Source: an uncultured bacterium
GTDB taxonomy: Bacteria; Oederibacteriota; PGYV01; CAILUR01
Reading direction: 5' to 3'
Length of the DNA stretch: 7,822 nt
Assembly: GCA_903837445.1 (NCBI GenBank)
Contig: CAILUR010000148.1
Location: 1 to 7,822, forward strand
The notes under the pieces are model-generated. The model did not search any database. It was given only the letters and a program-made list of their open reading frames with translations, and was not told the origin of the DNA. Shown one piece after another: positions 7,188-7,822 of this stretch (positions are counted from its first letter, which is position 1; each line of letters begins with the position of its first letter). Position numbers and translations under genes: made by a program.

Positions 7188-7625
7188 TTATTTGTTTTTT
7201 AATTTATCTTTTAGTTCTTTAAGCTGTGCCGGATCCAGGTTTTGAAACTTTTCTCTCAACTCAGCCTTTTTCTCTGGAGACAATTCTTTCCATTTTTTGT
7301 ATTTACCTTTAATCATCTCACGGTCTTCTTTTGACATGTCTTTCCATGCCTTATAGGCGTTTCTTATCTTTTTTTTATCCTCAGGGCTAAGTTCTTTAAA
7401 TCTCTTTTGTTCATAAAACAGCTCATCTTTTTTGTCAGCTGGCATTTCTTTCCATTGTTTATAGGTTTCCCTTATTTTTTGTTTTTCTTCATGGGACATA
7501 TTGCGCCACTTGTCTGCCGCTTGCTCATAGGTGCCTTTTTCATTCTGCCACTTGTCGGCAGAATACACCACTCCCGCGAATCCTAATATAAGTCCTACTA
7601 AAAACAACAGTGCTATTTTTCTCAT
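7188..7625 (-). CDS. Exported 18-residue-repeat protein, DUF3106-like
   Basis: This 145-residue protein has a signal peptide at 1-22/23 (MRK, hydrophobic core, ...VVYSA) and is predicted periplasmic. The mature part is lysine- and glutamate-rich and helical. It is built from an 18-residue unit of the form [LM]-S-P/x-E-[ED]-K-x-x-[IL]-[RK]-x-x-Y-K-x-W-K-[ED], at 43-60, 61-78, 79-96, 97-114 and 115-132. A degenerate copy at 25-42 keeps the Trp (W40, W58, F76, W94, W112 in register). This resembles DUF3106 proteins, whose repeats read similarly (LSPEQR...W..L). Their biochemical role is not established as far as I know. ATG 7623-7625 overlaps the preceding TGA (ATGA) and has a strong ribosome site, AAAGGAG at 7639-7633. 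TAA is at 7190-7188. Together with the gene upstream it looks like the tail of a regulatory or stress operon, which is inference. Spy/CpxP-type chaperones are an alternative, but LTxxQ motifs are absent. Confidence 0.88.
   Translation of the reverse strand: MRKIALLFLVGLILGFAGVVYSADKWQNEKGTYEQAADKWRNMSHEEKQKIRETYKQWKEMPADKKDELFYEQKRFKELSPEDKKKIRNAYKAWKDMSKEDREMIKGKYKKWKELSPEKKAELREKFQNLDPAQLKELKDKLKNK
7230..7499 (-). repeat. Five tandem 54-bp in-gene repeats encoding the 18-residue unit
   Basis: The repeat part of the DUF3106-like gene keeps an exact 54-bp period. For example, the plus-strand word 'ctttccat' (encoding the Trp-Lys region) falls at 7286, 7340 and 7448, multiples of 54 apart. 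The copies are diverged at the DNA level but have no indels, so they look like old internal duplications held in register by selection on the protein. Confidence 0.8.
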
Positions 7626-7822
7626 GGTTTTTCTCCTTTGGGTTTTTCTTTATCTTCCTTTGTCGGCAGAGTATCGTATTTTTCAAAAAAATCAAGTTGT
7701 ACTAATACATCAAAATTTTGTAACATTTCCAGATTACTTATTATTTCATCTTCTTCAGGAGTGGGTGCCGGTTTTGCGCTTCCAGTAACCAGTCCCCCGA
7801 GCAACACACAGCCCAACAGCAA
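7622..7822 (-). CDS. Small exported/membrane protein with hexad repeats, 5' end outside window
   Basis: Only the last 66 codons are visible, ending at TGA 7624-7622; the frame is open to the right edge. The codon at the edge is TTG (Leu), inside a hydrophobic stretch (LLLGCVLLGGLVTG), so the true start lies upstream and this is not a start site. The hydrophobic part is the end of a signal peptide or a single membrane anchor. LLGC could be read as a lipobox, but the residues after Cys stay hydrophobic, which argues against it. Then come an acidic, proline-containing stretch (KPAPTPEEDE), four hexads (NLEMLQ, NFDVLV, QLDFFE, KYDTLP) and a charged tail ending KPKGEKP. Short proteins with E-N-L-D-L-L-type repeats are, from memory, common between anti-sigma factors and DUF3106 genes, and the ATGA overlap with the DUF3106-like gene agrees with that. 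The function is unknown. Confidence 0.75.
   Translation of the reverse strand: MLLGCVLLGGLVTGSAKPAPTPEEDEIISNLEMLQNFDVLVQLDFFEKYDTLPTKEDKEKPKGEKP
7664..7735 (-). repeat. Four-copy 18-bp (six-residue) repeat, [NQK][LFY][DE]x[LF]x
   Basis: In the partial small protein the units NLEMLQ, NFDVLV, QLDFFE and KYDTLP follow one another without gaps. Positions 2 and 5 are hydrophobic and position 3 is acidic. Six-residue spacing does not fit a heptad coiled coil well, so a short amphipathic or protein-binding segment is more likely. Confidence 0.65.

Overview
All genes in this window lie on the minus strand, in a moderately AT-rich sequence, and they are packed very tightly. There are seven protein-coding genes; two run off the window edges. 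No RNA gene, mobile element, CRISPR array or credible plus-strand gene was seen. Signal peptides, a lipobox, a WaaL/Wzy_C-type ligase-polymerase and a DUF3106-like exported protein point to a Gram-negative (diderm) bacterium. The abundance of TPR proteins, and GT-C or O-antigen-ligase enzymes fused to TPRs, recall uncultivated lineages such as Elusimicrobiota or Omnitrophota. That placement is a guess; nothing here fixes the phylum.

Reading in the direction of transcription (right to left), the right end (7822-7188) holds two overlapping small genes. The first is the C-terminal part of an exported or membrane-anchored protein with four copies of a hexad repeat. The second is a 145-residue exported protein made almost wholly of 18-residue helical repeats (DUF3106-like). 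In other bacteria such pairs are, as I recall, often found behind an ECF sigma factor and its anti-sigma factor, which would lie just outside the window.

A 94-bp gap (7094-7187) follows. It is the only gap in the window and contains a reasonable sigma70-type promoter reading leftwards. From it runs a compact five-gene unit (7093 to beyond position 1) in which every gene overlaps the next by 4 or 14 bases. The order is: (i) a 672-residue WaaL/Wzy_C-family membrane enzyme with six C-terminal TPRs; (ii) a 714-residue DUF2723 GT-C membrane glycosyltransferase with four C-terminal TPRs; (iii) a cytoplasmic GT4 glycosyltransferase resembling the PEP-CTERM/EpsH1-associated type; (iv) a TPR lipoprotein; and (v) a secreted TPR protein cut by the left edge.

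My interpretation is that this is a cell-envelope glycosylation or polysaccharide-export module. Two polytopic membrane enzymes present periplasmic TPR arms, and two further TPR proteins sit in the same compartment. The architecture recalls eukaryotic TMTC proteins (GT-C plus lumenal TPR, protein O-mannosylation) combined with a PglL/WaaL-like ligase, so protein O-glycosylation with TPR-based acceptor selection is an attractive but untested reading.
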